The notes beneath the pieces were generated by a model. The model saw nothing but the letters and a program-made list of their open reading frames with translations. It searched no databases and was not told the DNA's origin. A DNA stretch of 13,418 nucleotides from NCBI GenBank assembly GCA_934661135.1, contig CAKUJA010000058.1, forward strand, positions 1-13,418. Reading direction: 5' to 3'. This document shows positions 12,860-13,418 of this stretch, piece by piece. Origin of the DNA: an uncultured Oscillospiraceae bacterium. GTDB lineage: Bacteria; Bacillota; Clostridia; Oscillospirales; Oscillospiraceae. How positions within the stretch are numbered: the first letter of the stretch is position 1; each line of letters opens with the position of its first letter. The position numbers and the translations under genes were made by a program.

Positions 12860-12884
12860 AGCAGTTTTACGGAGGGTGACGCAG

Positions 12885-12944
12885 ATGCAGATATGGACGC
12901 AGCGATGTTGGCGGGAAGCAGTCAGCACGCAGATATACAAATAA
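12885..12944 (+). CDS. Possible 19-residue leader peptide upstream of cysK
   Basis: A short frame in the cysK leader starts with ATG, has a strong ribosome site GGAGGG (12871-12876) at 8-base spacing, and ends with TAA 41 bases before the cysK start. The translation is MQIWTQRCWREAVSTQIYK, with one Cys (residue 8) next to two Trp codons. It is the only such site between promoter and gene. It could be a translated leader that senses charged tRNA, but there is a single Cys codon and no terminator hairpin follows, so a chance frame is also possible. Confidence 0.4.
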   Translation: MQIWTQRCWREAVSTQIYK

Positions 12945-12985
12945 ACAATGGTATCCTAAAAATGAAAAATCAGGAGGAACAAACA

Positions 12986-13418
12986 ATGTCCCGTATCTAT
13001 ACATCCGCAGATCAGCTTATCGGCCATACGCCGCTGCTTGAACTCACCCATCTGGAACAAACGCTGAATTTGAAAGCGACCATTCTTGCCAAACTGGAAT
13101 ATTTCAATCCCGCAGGCTCCGTCAAAGACCGTATCGCAAAGGCGATGATTGACGATGCAGAAGCCAGCGGCGCGCTGAAGCCGGGTTCGGTGATTATTGA
13201 GCCGACCTCCGGCAATACCGGCATCGGCCTGGCGTCTGTGGCGGCCGCACGCGGATACCGCATCATGATTGTAATGCCGGAGACCATGTCGATTGAGCGG
13301 CGGCAGCTCATGAAGGCGTATGGCGCAGAGCTTGTTTTGACGGAGGGCGCAAAGGGTATGAAGGGCGCGATTGCCAAGGCAGAGGAGCTGGCAAAGGAGA
13401 TTCCGGACAGCTTCATTC
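12986..13418 (+). CDS. cysK: Cysteine synthase (O-acetylserine sulfhydrylase), N-terminal part
   Basis: The first 144 residues of a PLP-dependent beta-family enzyme that makes cysteine from O-acetylserine and sulfide in the cytoplasm; the gene runs off the window end. Clear marks are IGHTPLLEL (12-20), NPAGSVKDR with the PLP-binding Lys in SVKDR, and PTSGNTGIGLA, which binds the PLP phosphate. MPETMSIERRQLMKAYGAELVLT follows as in CysK and CysM. The start is the ATG 8 bases after AGGAGG (12972-12977). An in-frame ATG at 12962 lies upstream of that site and is rejected. CysK, CysM and cystathionine beta-synthase share these motifs; the opening SADQLIGHTPLLEL favours CysK. Its own promoter, operator and leader suggest sulfur-dependent control. 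Confidence 0.93.
   Translation, partial: MSRIYTSADQLIGHTPLLELTHLEQTLNLKATILAKLEYFNPAGSVKDRIAKAMIDDAEASGALKPGSVIIEPTSGNTGIGLASVAAARGYRIMIVMPETMSIERRQLMKAYGAELVLTEGAKGMKGAIAKAEELAKEIPDSFI

Overview
The window looks like an ordinary chromosomal segment of a GC-rich anaerobic Firmicute, most likely a gut clostridium of the Oscillospirales/Butyricicoccaceae type. The basis is strong AGGAGG ribosome sites, sigma-A type promoters, a CIRCE heat-shock operator, a clostridial-type tetrahydrofolate riboswitch with an ECF folate S-component, and a Na+-pumping oxaloacetate decarboxylase operon next to ATP-dependent PEP carboxykinase. No taxon below this level can be fixed from the sequence. I see no rRNA, tRNA, CRISPR array, transposase, phage or integron gene.

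Layout. (1) Positions 1-4545, plus strand: the 3' end of pckA, a long non-coding gap with a terminator and several hairpins, then a tight operon oadA - oadG - biotin carrier - oadB ending in a strong terminator. PEP carboxykinase interconverts PEP and oxaloacetate. The decarboxylase turns oxaloacetate into pyruvate and exports Na+, so the pair forms a C4/C3 node coupled to a sodium gradient. (2) 4546-6807: a gap with a candidate Pho-box promoter, then a Na+/phosphate cotransporter with a PhoU-like tail, which could use that sodium gradient. (3) 6813-9582: a minus-strand operon (TIM-barrel sugar isomerase/epimerase, then a D-2-hydroxyacid dehydrogenase) divergent from a GntR/FCD regulator, with good promoters in both directions and a palindrome just inside the operon transcript. 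This looks like a small inducible pathway for a hydroxy- or sugar acid of unknown identity.

(4) 9583-10513: a class I heat-shock gene for Hsp20, with a CIRCE operator overlapping its -35 box, followed by a repeat-rich convergent intergenic region that contains two identical 36-base hairpins. (5) 10523-12740, minus strand: a folate salvage operon, folT then folC, headed by a tetrahydrofolate riboswitch with a visible SD-sequestering arm. (6) 12809-13418, plus strand: promoter, palindromic operator, a possible 19-residue leader peptide and the 5' part of a cysteine synthase gene that runs off the window.

Most genes are recognisable metabolic or housekeeping families. I do not see a clearly new multi-gene system. 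The least explained signals are regulatory: the chain of hairpins before oadA, the candidate alternative pairing in the folT leader, the possible leader peptide before cysK, the Pho-box-like repeats before the phosphate transporter, and the twin hairpin cassette at 10275-10513.
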